DNA from: Blastococcus saxobsidens
GTDB taxonomy: Bacteria; Actinomycetota; Actinomycetes; Mycobacteriales; Geodermatophilaceae
Assembly: GCF_002938435.1 (NCBI RefSeq)
Contig: NZ_POQT01000024.1
Location: 1 to 64,000 of the forward strand
Length of the DNA stretch: 64,000 nucleotides
Reading direction: 5' to 3'
The position numbers and the translations under genes were made by a program. Positions 33,150 to 42,475 of the stretch are shown here, in pieces. Below the pieces are notes generated by a model that saw nothing but the letters and a program-made list of their open reading frames with translations, was not told where the DNA came from and ran no database searches. The stretch's first letter is position 1. Every line of letters starts with the position of its first letter.

Positions 33150-33578
33150 TCAGAGCAGGTGGCCGGGCTGCTCGGGGAAGGACGGCGCGACCCTGCGGTC
33201 CCGGCGGCGCCAGATGCTGCCGGAGGCGCCGACCTCGTAGGTCCCGCGGACCGGCGGGCGAGCCGGCGCCGGGGTGGGCGCCGCCGGCGGGGCGACCGGG
33301 TCGGCGCGCCACGAGCGGACGCCGATCGGCGCGGCGGGGAGCACCTCTACCGGCTCCCCGCCGTCCAGGCGGGCGACCAGGTCGGGGCCCCAGCGGCGGG
33401 CCGCCAGCTCGAGCCCGAGCAGCGCGGCCAGCGCGAGGGAGACGGCGAGGAAGGCGTCGGTGACCGCGGCGGCCACGTCGAGGGTGGTGACCTGCGGCCA
33501 ACCCACGGACGCCAGGGAGTGGCCGATCATCTCGATGACGACGTAGACCACGCCGTACACCAGCAGCCAGGCCCTCAC
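33150..33578 (-). CDS. Hypothetical membrane protein
   Basis: 142 residues. Two hydrophobic segments (about 3-23, WLLVYGVVYVVIEMIG; about 38-61, AVTDAFLAVSLALAALLGLE) precede a Pro/Ala-rich soluble tail. No family is recognised. The GTG at 33578 is chosen because GGAGGAG lies 6-7 bases upstream; an ATG at 33611 lacks such a site. It is divergent from the small gene at 33812. Confidence 0.65.
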   Translation of the reverse strand: MRAWLLVYGVVYVVIEMIGHSLASVGWPQVTTLDVAAAVTDAFLAVSLALAALLGLELAARRWGPDLVARLDGGEPVEVLPAAPIGVRSWRADPVAPPAAPTPAPARPPVRGTYEVGASGSIWRRRDRRVAPSFPEQPGHLL

Positions 33579-33811
33579 CGGTTCTCCTCCGTCGACGTCC
33601 AGACCTCCCATCGACCCGCGGTACCCCGGCCTGGAGCGGCAGCGGGCGTGCGGCCCGGTCGGCTCACCCCTCCGGGGCAGGGACGGCGGCGGTGGCCGGG
33701 GTTCCGCGGTCTTGCGGATTTCCTGCGGTTGTCCCGGGGCCCTCGTGCGGCGCGCGCCGGAAGGTCATGGGGCCGGACGGATCCGGCGCCACACGAGCCA
33801 GGAGAGCCACC

Positions 33812-34060
33812 ATGCAGTTCGCCGCCGCCACCCCCGCGCCTGCCGGCACCGCCACCCAGGACCGCACCGTGGTGTTCCTGCGGGACATCGACGACCTGCA
33901 CGACGCCGACCTCGACCTGGTCCTGGCCGACCGCCTGGCGGAGTCCGCCGGTGCCCTGCGCGCCGCTGTCGAGGCGGCGACGCTGTCGCTGCAGATCGGC
34001 GCCCCGGCCGCGGTGTCCGCGCACGTCCTGGGGGAGTCGGCGCGCCGCCTCGCCTCCTGA
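33812..34060 (+). CDS. Small hypothetical protein
   Basis: 82 residues, Ala-rich and acidic in the middle (RTVVFLRDIDDLHDADLDLV), predicted soluble and mostly helical. ATG has CAGGAG 7 bases upstream. No family is recognised. A short GC hairpin (CGGGTCCGCGACCCG) follows its stop. Confidence 0.6.
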   Translation: MQFAAATPAPAGTATQDRTVVFLRDIDDLHDADLDLVLADRLAESAGALRAAVEAATLSLQIGAPAAVSAHVLGESARRLAS

Positions 34061-34235
34061 TCGCCGGGTCCGCGACCCGGGCCTGCGGGCGCGTCCCTCC
34101 GGTCTCCTGCGCGGTCCCCCTTCCGGGGGGGTGCTGCGCCGGACCCTCCACCGATCCGGCGAACCTGCCGAGATGTGGGGCAGCGCCATGACGGCGCGGT
34201 TCCGTTTCTCCGTGACGTGCAGGTGGAGGTTCCCG

Positions 34236-34874
34236 ATGATCGAGTCCGACTTCGTTCGCCCCGAGGTGAGCACGTCGGCCGATGTCACGCTGGTCGCGCG
34301 CGGCATCACGGTCGCGGCATCCGTCGAGGTGTCCGACGACCAGGTCATCGCCGTCCGGCCGCACGGTGAGGGCGCGGCGTGGAAGACGTCGGTGAAGCCA
34401 GGAGACTCCGTCGAGCTCTACTGGGTCGCCGGGTACGAGGAGCGCACCCTCCCCGCGAAGATCGTCGGTGTCGACGACGAGACCGAGGACGTGGTGTGGA
34501 ACCTCGCAGTCACCGGTCCTGCCGAGCGCAGCCAGCGGCGGCGCTCCGTGCGGGCCCGCGTGGAGCTGCCGGTGAGCATGCCGTGGTCCGACGGGCGGCT
34601 GGCCGGCGTCACGGTCGACCTGAGCGAGGCCGGCATGCGCGCCCTGGTCGACGGTTGGGGTCTCCTCCCGGACAACGGCATCCGCACCGACATCACGCTG
34701 GACCTGGAGGACACCACCGTGCACGTGAGGGGCGAGATCGTCCGGCAGACGGCCCAGGGACCGCGGTGGCTGCTGTCGATGAAGTTCCTGGACGTCAGCG
34801 AGAGCACTGGCGACGCCCTGCGCCGCCGGGTCTTCCAGGCGCTGCGCGACGAGCGGGCCGCCGCGACGGGCTGA
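34236..34874 (+). CDS. PilZ-domain c-di-GMP-binding protein (YcgR-like)
   Basis: 212 residues. The N-terminal half (about 1-100) resembles the flagellar-brake domain of YcgR, with VELYWVAGYEERTLPAKIVG. The PilZ domain starts with RSQRRRSVRARVELPV, giving the RxxxR c-di-GMP switch, then VDLSEAGMRALV, the D/NxSxxG motif. It is therefore a c-di-GMP effector with an unknown partner; no flagellar or pilus genes are in the window. ATG 34236 has GGAGGT 5 bases upstream, which decides it over earlier in-frame starts. Confidence 0.85.
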   Translation: MIESDFVRPEVSTSADVTLVARGITVAASVEVSDDQVIAVRPHGEGAAWKTSVKPGDSVELYWVAGYEERTLPAKIVGVDDETEDVVWNLAVTGPAERSQRRRSVRARVELPVSMPWSDGRLAGVTVDLSEAGMRALVDGWGLLPDNGIRTDITLDLEDTTVHVRGEIVRQTAQGPRWLLSMKFLDVSESTGDALRRRVFQALRDERAAATG

Positions 34875-34884
34875 GCCGCCCCGC

Positions 34885-35952
34885 TCAGTCCTCGGTGGCG
34901 GCCGGCTTCCGGGCGCGGCTGGGCTGCACGCGCATGGGCTCCCCGGGCATCTTCGGGTAGTCCGGCGGGTACGGCAGGTCACCGAGACCGGCGTCGGTCT
35001 CCTGCTGGTCGGCCAGCTCGAGCAGCGGCGTGATGTCGAAGGCGTGGTCGGCCAGGCCGGCGTGCTTGTCGCCCATCTCGCGGAAGCGGGCCGGCATGGT
35101 CAGGACGTCGAAGTCGAACGGCGAGACGTCGGGCAGCTCGTCCCAGTCCACCGGCGCGGAGACGGGTGCGTGCGGCTTGGGCCGGATGGAGTACGCCGAG
35201 GCGATCGTGCGGTCCCGGGCCATCTGGTTGTAGTCGATGAAGATCTTCTCGCCGCGCTCCTCCTTCCACCACGACATGGTCACGCGGTCGGGGAGGCGGC
35301 GCTCCAGCTCACGGCCGAACGCGATGACCGCCCGACGCACCTCGGTGAAGGTCCAGCGCGGGTGGATGGGCACGTAGATGTGCACCCCGCGGCCGCCGGA
35401 GGTCTTCGGCCAGCCCTCCATGCCGAACTCGTGCAGCAGCTCGCGCACGTGCGGGGCCACCCACACGGCGTCGGCGAAGTCGGTGCCCGGCTGCGGGTCC
35501 AGGTCGATGCGGATCTGGTTGGGCGACTCGACGTCGGCCTTGTCCACCGGCCACGGGTGGAACGTCAGGGTGCCCAGGTTGGCGCACCACGCGACGACGG
35601 CCACCGAGTCCGGCGCGATCTCGTCGGCGGTCCGACCGCTGGGGAACGTGATGTGCGCCGTCGGCACCCACTCGGGGGCGTTCTTCGGCACCCGCTTCTG
35701 GTAGAACGCGTCGCCGGTGTTGTCCACGCGGGTGGAGATCCGGGCGCCCTCGAACACCCCGCCGGGCCAGCGCTCCAGCGTCGTCGGCCGGTCCTTGAGC
35801 GCGAACAGGATCCCCTCACCGACGGCGACGAAGTACTCGACGACGTCGATCTTCCGGATGCCGCGCTCACCGAAGTACGGCTTTTCCGGGTTGGAGACGC
35901 GCACCTCGTGCCCGTCGACGTCCAGGACGACGGCGTCCTTGCTGCTGGCCAT
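34885..35952 (-). CDS. LigD-type polymerase domain (PolDom/primase), stand-alone
   Basis: A 355-residue archaeo-eukaryotic-primase-like polymerase of the LigD PolDom family, without fused ligase or nuclease. It has RWPGGVFEGARISTRV near residue 61, the metal-binding IRIDLDPQPG (Asp150, Asp152), WPKTSGGRGVHIYVP (nucleotide-binding) and KIFIDYNQMARDRTIASAYS. In mycobacteria the stand-alone PolD proteins fill gaps in repair, with LigC as partner. A LigC-like ligase gene lies 1.7 kb upstream on the same strand, separated by a lipoprotein hydrolase. ATG 35952 has AGGA 8 bases upstream. Confidence 0.9.
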   Translation of the reverse strand: MASSKDAVVLDVDGHEVRVSNPEKPYFGERGIRKIDVVEYFVAVGEGILFALKDRPTTLERWPGGVFEGARISTRVDNTGDAFYQKRVPKNAPEWVPTAHITFPSGRTADEIAPDSVAVVAWCANLGTLTFHPWPVDKADVESPNQIRIDLDPQPGTDFADAVWVAPHVRELLHEFGMEGWPKTSGGRGVHIYVPIHPRWTFTEVRRAVIAFGRELERRLPDRVTMSWWKEERGEKIFIDYNQMARDRTIASAYSIRPKPHAPVSAPVDWDELPDVSPFDFDVLTMPARFREMGDKHAGLADHAFDITPLLELADQQETDAGLGDLPYPPDYPKMPGEPMRVQPSRARKPAATED

Positions 35953-35993
35953 GGCTAGTTCCTACCGCAGCACGAGCTCCGGCGACGGACCTC

Positions 35994-37550
35994 TCACGCC
36001 GGGCAGGTGAGGCCGTCCATCGGCGCGACCAGGTCGATCAGGTACGCGTTGACGGCCGCGGTCACGCAGTCGGTCTTCGGGTAGGCGGTGTGCCCCTGCC
36101 CCTGCCAGGTGAGCAGCACGCCGCTCTCGAGGTCCTCGGCCAGGTCGACCGCGCCGGGCAGCGGGGTGACCGGGTCGCCGGCGTTGCCGATGACCAGGAT
36201 CGGCGCGCTGCCGGCCGCATCCCGCTCGGGGAGCGGGGTGCGCTCGGCCTCCCACACCGAGCAGGTGTAGAGCCCGGCGGCCGCACCGGCGCCGAAGAGC
36301 GGGTACTCCTGGCTCCACTGGGCGACGAGCTCGCGCACCCGCGTCTCCTCCACCGTCTCCTCGGTGTCGGCGCAGTTGATGGCGATGTTGGCGTCGATCA
36401 GGTTCGAGTAGGTGTCGGCGTCGAGCCGGCCGGTCAGCTGGTCCGCCAGCGAGAACAGCGCCGTCGAGTCTCCGTCGCGGGCCGCGCGCAGGCCCTGGGC
36501 CAGCTGCGGCCAGGACGCGGTGTCGTACAGCGCTGCCTGCACGGCCGTGAGCACCACGCCCGGGGTCGCCTGCCGGGTCTCGCCCTCCTGGCTGCTGGGG
36601 ATCGGGGCCTGGGCCGCCTGGGTCAGCAGGTCCTCCAGGAAGCGGCGCGGGTCGTCGCCCAGCGGGCAGCCGGCGATCAGGCCGGTGCAGTTGGCGGCGA
36701 AGGCGTTGAAGCCCTCCTCGAAGCCGGCGGCGTTGGCCTCCGCGTCGGCGATCGCGTCCCGGTCGGGGTCGACGGCGGCGTCGAGGACCATGGCGCGCAC
36801 CCGGTCGGGGAACAGCTCGGCGTAGGTGGACCCGAGCGTGGTGCCGTAGGAGTAGCCGAGGTAGGTCAGCTGCTCGTCGCCCAGCGACTCGCGCAGGAGG
36901 TCCATGTCGCGCGCGGTGTCGACGGTGTTGAAGGTCCCCAGCGAGTCGGGGTACTCCTCCGCGCAGCCCTCGGCGACCTCGCCGGCCAGGGCGAAGACCT
37001 CGTCGAGCTGCTCGGCGGTGGTCGGCCGCGGCTCGGCGGCGACCAGCTCGTCCTTGAGCTCGGCCGGGATGCACTCCACCGGCGTGGACAGGCCGACACC
37101 GCGCGGATCGAACCCGACGATGTCGAAGCGGCGCAGGACGTCCTCCGGCAGCGTGAGCGCCAGGCCGAGGGCGGCGTCGGCGCCGGATCCGCCCGGTCCG
37201 CCGGGGTTCACCACGAGGGAGCCGATGCGTTCGGTCTGGCCGGCGGGCACCGCCCGGAAGAGGAACAGCGGCAGGGTGGCGCCGCCGGGCTCGTCGTAGT
37301 CGATCGGCACCTCGGTGGTGCCGCACTCGAAGAAGATGTCCCGCTCGCTGCCCGGCTGGCCCTCGATGAGCGGCTGGATGCGGGCGTCGCAGTCGCTCCA
37401 CTCGATGGGCGCCGCGGCCGCCTCGGTCGGGGCCGCGCTCGTCGCGGCGGACTCCTCCGCGCTCTCGCCGAAGGAGGTGCAGCCGGCCAGGGCCACGGGC
37501 AGGGCCAGCAGGCCGGAGGCGACGGCCGGGAGGCCACGGAGCAGACGCAT
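35994..37550 (-). CDS. Secreted alpha/beta-hydrolase lipoprotein, tripeptidyl-aminopeptidase type
   Basis: About 518 residues. A lipoprotein signal (VASGLLALPVALAGC, Cys24) is followed by an alpha/beta-hydrolase fold with VVNPGGPGGSG, FDIVGFDPRGVGLSTP, the nucleophile motif GYSYGTTLGSTYAELFPDRV, the acid in IGNAGDPVTP, and His in QGQGHTAYPKTDC within the C-terminal TAP-like domain. This family includes mycobacterial Hip1 and Streptomyces tripeptidyl aminopeptidases, so it likely trims peptides at the cell surface. A GTG two codons upstream (37556) is an alternative start. It sits between two DNA-repair genes, with no obvious functional link. Confidence 0.88.
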   Translation of the reverse strand: MRLLRGLPAVASGLLALPVALAGCTSFGESAEESAATSAAPTEAAAAPIEWSDCDARIQPLIEGQPGSERDIFFECGTTEVPIDYDEPGGATLPLFLFRAVPAGQTERIGSLVVNPGGPGGSGADAALGLALTLPEDVLRRFDIVGFDPRGVGLSTPVECIPAELKDELVAAEPRPTTAEQLDEVFALAGEVAEGCAEEYPDSLGTFNTVDTARDMDLLRESLGDEQLTYLGYSYGTTLGSTYAELFPDRVRAMVLDAAVDPDRDAIADAEANAAGFEEGFNAFAANCTGLIAGCPLGDDPRRFLEDLLTQAAQAPIPSSQEGETRQATPGVVLTAVQAALYDTASWPQLAQGLRAARDGDSTALFSLADQLTGRLDADTYSNLIDANIAINCADTEETVEETRVRELVAQWSQEYPLFGAGAAAGLYTCSVWEAERTPLPERDAAGSAPILVIGNAGDPVTPLPGAVDLAEDLESGVLLTWQGQGHTAYPKTDCVTAAVNAYLIDLVAPMDGLTCPA

Positions 37551-37635
37551 GATCACGAGCCTAGGAGCCCACGGCGACCCCTGCAGGCGCGCGTTCCCGA
37601 TCGGGCGACGTCCCTGGCGGCGTCGTCACACGCGG

Positions 37636-38709
37636 TCAGCCGTCGAGCACCTCGGCCAGGTCGTAGCGAACCGGCACGTCGAGCTGGTCGTACGTGCAGC
37701 TGCGGGCATCCCGGTCGGGGCGCCAGCGGAGGAACTGGCCGGTGTGACGAAGTCGACGCCCCTCGAGCTGGTCGTACTTGATCTCGACGACCAGTTCCGG
37801 CCGCAACGGCACCCAGGAGAGGTCCTTCTTGGCGTTCCACCGGCTCACCGCGCCGGGCATCCGGTTCTCACCGTTCTGCTGCACCTGGGCGTTGGCCCAG
37901 TCCTGCCACGGGTGCCCGTCGAGCGCCTCGGCCCGGTACGGCGCGAGCTCCTCGACGAGCTCCGCGCGGCGCGTCATCGGGAACGACGCCGCGACGCCGA
38001 TGTGCTGCAGGTCGCCGGCGTCGTCGTAGAGGCCCAGCAGCAGCGAGCCGACGATCGGCCCGCTCTTGTGCCAGCGGAACCCGGCGACGATGCAGTCGGC
38101 CGTCCGCACGTGCTTCACCTTGGTCATCAGCCGCTGGTCCGGCCCGTAGGGGAGGTCGGCCGCCTTGGCGACGACGCCGTCGAGCCCCGCTCCCTCGAAG
38201 GTCTCGAACCAGCGCTGGGCGGTCTCCGGGTCCCGGGTGATGCCGCTGACGTGGATCGGCGGCGCGGCGTCGGCCAGGGCCGTCCGCAGCCGTGCCTGCC
38301 GATCGCCGAACGGGGCCTCCAGCAGCGACTCGTCGCCCAGGGCCAGCAGGTCGAAGGCGACGAACGAGGCGGGCGTCTGCTCGGCCAGCAGGTCGATCCG
38401 CGACTGCGCCGGGTGGATGCGCTGCAGCAGCGCCTCGAAGTGCAGCCGGTCGCCGCGCGGCACGATGATCTCGCCGTCGACGACGCAGCGCCGGGGCAGG
38501 TTCGCCTTGACCGCCGCCACGACCTCGGGGAAGTAACGGGTGAGCGGGCGCTCGTTGCGGCTGCCCAGCTCCACCTCGTCGCCGTCGCGGAACACGATGC
38601 AGCGGAAGCCGTCCCACTTGGGCTCGTAGAACCACTCGTCGCCGGTGGGGATCTTCGTCGCCGGCTTGGCCAGCATCGGCTTCACCGGCGGCTGAACGGG
38701 GAGCTCCAT
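37636..38709 (-). CDS. ATP-dependent DNA ligase, LigC-like
   Basis: 357 residues, the compact LigC size. Motif I is EPKWDGFRC with the adenylated Lys31. ELGSRNERPLTRYFPE (motif Ia region), VVDGEIIVP (motif III), FVAFDLLAL, GLDGVVAKAADLPYG (motif IV) and MTKVKHVRTADCIV (motif V) follow, then an OB domain. It seals nicks using ATP, probably with the PolDom protein at 34885, matching mycobacterial Rv3730c/Rv3731. The start is 138 bases from the divergent maltokinase-cap-like gene, and a strong inverted repeat lies between them. Confidence 0.92.
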   Translation of the reverse strand: MELPVQPPVKPMLAKPATKIPTGDEWFYEPKWDGFRCIVFRDGDEVELGSRNERPLTRYFPEVVAAVKANLPRRCVVDGEIIVPRGDRLHFEALLQRIHPAQSRIDLLAEQTPASFVAFDLLALGDESLLEAPFGDRQARLRTALADAAPPIHVSGITRDPETAQRWFETFEGAGLDGVVAKAADLPYGPDQRLMTKVKHVRTADCIVAGFRWHKSGPIVGSLLLGLYDDAGDLQHIGVAASFPMTRRAELVEELAPYRAEALDGHPWQDWANAQVQQNGENRMPGAVSRWNAKKDLSWVPLRPELVVEIKYDQLEGRRLRHTGQFLRWRPDRDARSCTYDQLDVPVRYDLAEVLDG

Positions 38710-38776
38710 GCCCGGCAGTCAATCAGCCGGCGCCGACGCCCGGCGCCCCGACGATTCCGGCGGGGACCGGACCGCC

Positions 38777-38812
38777 GTCGTCGGTACCGCGCGGTGCCGC
38801 GGTACCGACGAC
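38777..38812. repeat. 15-base perfect inverted repeat between divergent genes
   Basis: GTCGTCGGTACCGCG (38777-38791), a 6-base loop and the complement CGCGGTACCGACGAC (38798-38812). It looks like a terminator but lies between divergent starts, with no gene ending there. Confidence 0.6.
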
Positions 38813-38847
38813 CCCACAGCGGTGGCGATCGGTGGCAGGGTGCCGGC

Positions 38848-39411
38848 ATGGCGACGATCCACCGCACCACGCTGGCCCCGACCAAGCTGGAGCTGCTGAC
38901 CGGCTGGCTCCCGCTGCAGCCCTGGTACCGCCCGGGAGCGACGGCGCCCCGGCTGGCCCGGGCCGGCGGGTTCCGGCTCGACGACCCGGCCGGTGAGGTC
39001 GGCATCGAGTTCCTGCTCGTCACCGACGACGCGGCGGGGGAGGGCAGCGCCTACTCCACCCCGCTGACCTACCGCGGTGCGCCCCTGGAGGAGGCGGCCG
39101 CGGGCCTCATCGGCACCCTCGAGCACGGGGTGCTGGGCACCCGGTGGGTCTACGACGCCGAGCACGACCCGGTCGCGGTGGCTCAGCTGCTCGCCTTCGT
39201 CACGGGTGCGGTCCAGGCCCAGCACCAGTCGCAGAGCGACACCCTCGACCCCACGGTCGGCCGGACCCGGGACGGCGGTGCGGCCGGAACGGTCGAACTG
39301 GTCCGCCTCCCCGAGCCGGGGGTCCGCGCCGGCGGCCGTGGTTCGGTCGAGGCGGACTGGACGCGCCCCGACGGGAGCACCGCGCGGGGCGTCGTCGCCG
39401 TCGTCCGCTAG
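38848..39411 (+). CDS. Maltokinase N-terminal cap-like domain protein
   Basis: 187 residues. The start ATIHRTTLAPTKLELLTGWL, AGGFRLDDPAGEVGIEFLLV, LTYRGAPLEEAAAGLIGTLE and HGVLGTRWVYDAEHDPVAV match the cap domain seen at the N-terminus of maltokinases, here without the kinase. The function of stand-alone caps is unclear; they may bind glucan or regulate a kinase. The trehalose genes in the window give a loose metabolic context. ATG 38848 lacks a strong ribosome site. Confidence 0.8.
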   Translation: MATIHRTTLAPTKLELLTGWLPLQPWYRPGATAPRLARAGGFRLDDPAGEVGIEFLLVTDDAAGEGSAYSTPLTYRGAPLEEAAAGLIGTLEHGVLGTRWVYDAEHDPVAVAQLLAFVTGAVQAQHQSQSDTLDPTVGRTRDGGAAGTVELVRLPEPGVRAGGRGSVEADWTRPDGSTARGVVAVVR

Positions 39412-39488
39412 CCGCCGCGTCGGCGGACCTCACGGTGTCCGGCCGCGCCCCTGGGCTCCGGGCGCGGGGAGGACCGGGAGGCACGACG

Positions 39489-39818
39489 ATGCCCAGGTAC
39501 CTGACGAGGTTCAGCTACACCCCGGAGACCTGGGCGATGATGATCGCCCAGCCCGAGGACCGGCGGAAGGCCGCGGCCGCCTGCATCGAGTCGGTACGTG
39601 GCACGCTCCACCGGTTCTGGGACTCCTTCGGTGAGCACGACGGCATCAACCTGGGGGAGGCGCCGGAGAACGTCTCGATGGCCGCCGTGGCGCTGGCGAT
39701 CGGCGGCGGTGCCCTCAGCTCGATCGAGACGACCGCGCTGCTGACCGTCGAGGAGACGTTCGAGGCGCTGGCACGTGCCCAGTCGGTCGGCTACCGGGCC
39801 CCGGGTGCGACGGCGTAG
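39489..39818 (+). CDS. GYD-domain protein
   Basis: 109 residues of the GYD family (small ferredoxin-like fold). PRYLTRFSYTPETWAMMIAQ and FWDSFGEHDGINLGEAPENV are characteristic. The function is unknown. Its last 28 bases overlap, tail to tail, the pyrimidine-reductase-like gene on the other strand. Confidence 0.8.
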   Translation: MPRYLTRFSYTPETWAMMIAQPEDRRKAAAACIESVRGTLHRFWDSFGEHDGINLGEAPENVSMAAVALAIGGGALSSIETTALLTVEETFEALARAQSVGYRAPGATA

Positions 39819-40528
39819 CGGGCGAAGAGCATCCCGTCCTCCTCGAGGAGCTGGCGCAGTGCCAGCTGCGCCGGCCCGGCCAGAAGGGCGTCCAGCAGCC
39901 GGGTCTCGCCGCCGACCAGGGTCGGTGACACCGACAGGTCGAGCTCGTCGACGACCCGGGCGTCCAGCGCCGTGCGCAGCAGCTGGGGGCCGCCCTCGCA
40001 GGTCACCTGCTCCAGGCCGCGCGCGGCCAGCGCCTCCAGGGCGGCCGGCAGGTCGACGTCGTCGTCGCCGCAGACCAGCACCTCGGCACCGGCGGCGGTC
40101 AGTGCGGCCCGGCGGTCCGGGTCGGCCGCGCCGCAGGTGACCACGATCGTGGGGGAGACGGCGTCGGTGACCAGACCCGCGGTGGGGTCGAGCGACGCCC
40201 GCCGGGTGACGACGGCGATGGGTGCCGTGGCCGGCCGGCCGAGCGACTCCCGCAACCGCCCGACCGCGGAGTCGGGCAGCACGGGCCGGTAGCCCTCGGT
40301 CGCCGCCGTGCCGTGCCCGACGAGCACGACGTCGGACAGCGCGCGCAGGACCCGGAACACGCGGCGGTCACCGGGGGAGCCGAGCCCCTCGCTCACCCCG
40401 CCGACGGTGATGGCGCCGTCGAGCGAGGCGATGAAGTCCATCCGCAGCGAGCGGCCCCCAGGCAGCCGGTAGGCCTCGACCAGGCCGTCGTCGTCGAGGT
40501 CGGCCGGCTCCGGGAAGAGGCGGCGCAC
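39791..40528 (-). CDS. Pyrimidine/dihydrofolate reductase-like protein (RibD C-terminal family)
   Basis: 245 residues with the RibD_C/DHFR-like NADPH fold: RMDFIASLDGAITVGGVSEG near residue 29, FRVLRALSDVVLVGHGTA, EQVTCEGGPQLLRTALDAR, and DELDLSVSPTLVGGETRLL. The family includes 5-amino-6-(5-phosphoribosylamino)uracil reductase, but stand-alone actinobacterial members have unproven substrates. GTG 40528 lies one base after the treZ stop, so it is probably co-transcribed with treZ. The 3' end overlaps the GYD gene. Confidence 0.85.
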   Translation of the reverse strand: MRRLFPEPADLDDDGLVEAYRLPGGRSLRMDFIASLDGAITVGGVSEGLGSPGDRRVFRVLRALSDVVLVGHGTAATEGYRPVLPDSAVGRLRESLGRPATAPIAVVTRRASLDPTAGLVTDAVSPTIVVTCGAADPDRRAALTAAGAEVLVCGDDDVDLPAALEALAARGLEQVTCEGGPQLLRTALDARVVDELDLSVSPTLVGGETRLLDALLAGPAQLALRQLLEEDGMLFARYAVAPGAR

Positions 40529-40529
40529 G

Positions 40530-42284
40530 TCAGCGGGTGCTGATGACGGCGGCGCTGCGGGCCGGCAGCGTCACCGCGTCGTCGTCGAGGACCGGGAGCT
40601 CGCCGGTGGCGAAGAGGACCTCGCCGGCCGTGCGGTCGAGGTCGATCTCGCGCGGCTGGTCGGCCAGGTTCACCACGACGCGCAGCGTGCCACGGTGCAC
40701 GACCAGCCAGCGGTCCGCGTCGTCCCACGCGACCTGCACAGCGGTCAGGTCCGGGTCGACCAGGTCCGGGTGGGCGCGGCGCAGCGCCAGCAGCGAGCGG
40801 TGCACGGCGAGCAACCGCTCGTGCGGCTCCCGGTCGAGCTCGGACCAGTCCAGCTTGGACCGGGTGAAGGTCTCCGGGTCCTGCGGGTCCGGGACGACGT
40901 CGGCGTCCCAGCCGTGCTCGGCGAACTCGCCGATGCGGCCCTCCGCCGTCGCCCTGCCGAGCTCGGGCTCGGGGTGGCTGGTGAAGAACTGCCACGGCGT
41001 GCCGGCGCCCCACTCCTCGCCCATGAACAGCATCGGCGTGAAGGGGCTCGCGAGGACGATCGTCGCGCCCACGGCGAGCAGCTCGGGGGACAGGGAGGCG
41101 GAGATGCGGTCACCGGTGGCCCGGTTGCCGATCTGGTCGTGGTCCTGCAGGTAGCCCAGGAACTTCCAGCCGGGCAGGGCGGCGGTGTCCACCGGCCGGC
41201 CGTGGTGCCGCCGGCGGAAGCTCGACCACGCACCGTCGTGGAAGTAGGCCCCGGTCAGCACCTTGGCCAGCCCGCCGAGCCCGCCGGCGGCGAAGTCGGC
41301 GTAGTAGCCCTGGCCCTCGCCGGTCAGCACCGAGTGCAGCGAGTGGTGGAAGTCGTCGCTCCACTGCGCGGCCAGGCCCAGGCCACCGGCCACGCGCGGC
41401 GTGACCATGCGCGGGTCGTTGAGGTCGCTCTCGGCGATCAGCGTCAGCGGCCGGCCGACGGCGACCGACAGCTTGTCGACCTCCTGGGCCATCTCCTCCA
41501 GGACGTGCGTGGCCCGCTCGTCGACCAGCGCGTGGACGGCGTCCAGGCGCAGCCCGTCGACGTGCATGTCCCGCAGCCACATCAGCGCGTTGTCGATGAT
41601 GTAGCGGCGGACCTCGTCGGAGTCCGGGCCGCTGAGGTTGATCGAGTCGCCCCAGGTGTTGGCGCCGCCCTCCGAGAAGATCGGGAAGTACATCGGCAGG
41701 TAGTTGCCCGACGGCCCGAGGTGGTTGTAGACGACGTCCTGGATCACGCCCAGGCCCTGCTGGTGGCAGGCGTCGACGAACCGCTGGTAGGCCTCCGGCC
41801 CGCCGTAGGACTCCTGGACGGCGTACCAGAGGACGCCGTCGTAGCCCCAGTTGTGCGTGCCGTTGAAGGCGTTGACCGGCAGCAGTTCGACGAAGTCCAC
41901 GCCGAGCCGGACCAGGTGCCCCAGCCGGCCGATCGCCGCATCCAGCGTGCCCTCGGGGGTGAACGTGCCGACGTGCAGCTCGTAGACGACCCCACCGGCC
42001 AGCGGGCGGCCGGTCCAGGCGCGGTCGCCCCACTCGTAGGCCGACGGGTCGTACCGGCGGGAGAGCCCGTGCACGCCCTCGGGCTGCCGGCGCGAGCGCG
42101 GGTCGGGACGGGGGGTGTCATCACCGTCCAGCAGGAAGCCGAAGTCGGCGTCCGGCCGGGCCTCGATCTCGGTGCGCCACCAACCGCCGTCGTCCCGCTG
42201 CATGTCGTGGACGGCGCCGTCGACCTGCACTCGCACGCGTTCGGGCAGTGGCGCCCAGACGGCGAACTCGACGGGAGCGGACAT
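40530..42284 (-). CDS. treZ: Malto-oligosyltrehalose trehalohydrolase
   Basis: A 584-residue GH13 enzyme that releases trehalose from the maltooligosyltrehalose made by TreY. An N-terminal CBM48-like domain ([18 protein letters not shown]) precedes the barrel: [56 protein letters not shown], the nucleophile region [22 protein letters not shown] (acid) and [18 protein letters not shown] 42284 has GGAGG 7 bases upstream. It is 4.2 kb from treY and glgX, separated by the exporter operon and rpf. In many relatives treX, treY and treZ are adjacent. Confidence 0.94.
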   Translation of the reverse strand: MSAPVEFAVWAPLPERVRVQVDGAVHDMQRDDGGWWRTEIEARPDADFGFLLDGDDTPRPDPRSRRQPEGVHGLSRRYDPSAYEWGDRAWTGRPLAGGVVYELHVGTFTPEGTLDAAIGRLGHLVRLGVDFVELLPVNAFNGTHNWGYDGVLWYAVQESYGGPEAYQRFVDACHQQGLGVIQDVVYNHLGPSGNYLPMYFPIFSEGGANTWGDSINLSGPDSDEVRRYIIDNALMWLRDMHVDGLRLDAVHALVDERATHVLEEMAQEVDKLSVAVGRPLTLIAESDLNDPRMVTPRVAGGLGLAAQWSDDFHHSLHSVLTGEGQGYYADFAAGGLGGLAKVLTGAYFHDGAWSSFRRRHHGRPVDTAALPGWKFLGYLQDHDQIGNRATGDRISASLSPELLAVGATIVLASPFTPMLFMGEEWGAGTPWQFFTSHPEPELGRATAEGRIGEFAEHGWDADVVPDPQDPETFTRSKLDWSELDREPHERLLAVHRSLLALRRAHPDLVDPDLTAVQVAWDDADRWLVVHRGTLRVVVNLADQPREIDLDRTAGEVLFATGELPVLDDDAVTLPARSAAVISTR

Positions 42285-42422
42285 GCGGGAGCCTCCGGGA
42301 GAGGGGACGGCGGGGGGCGGAGGTGTTCTGCCCGCGTCCTGCCTGCCCAACCCTTCGATCGCGAGTGGGTCACGTTTCCGTGTTCCGCGACCGGAAGCAG
42401 CGGCGGAGCACCTGCGGACCGC

Positions 42423-42428
42423 TATCGT
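42423..42428 (+). promoter_or_regulatory. Candidate -10 box of the MacAB-like operon
   Basis: TATCGT lies 48 bases before the GTG start. GGTACCGGCGGGTACC, a pair of GGTACC sites, follows and may be an operator. Evidence is weak. Confidence 0.3.
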
Positions 42429-42475
42429 CCGTCGCCACCGGTACCGGCGGGTACCCGAAAGGCCGGAGGTCGCCC

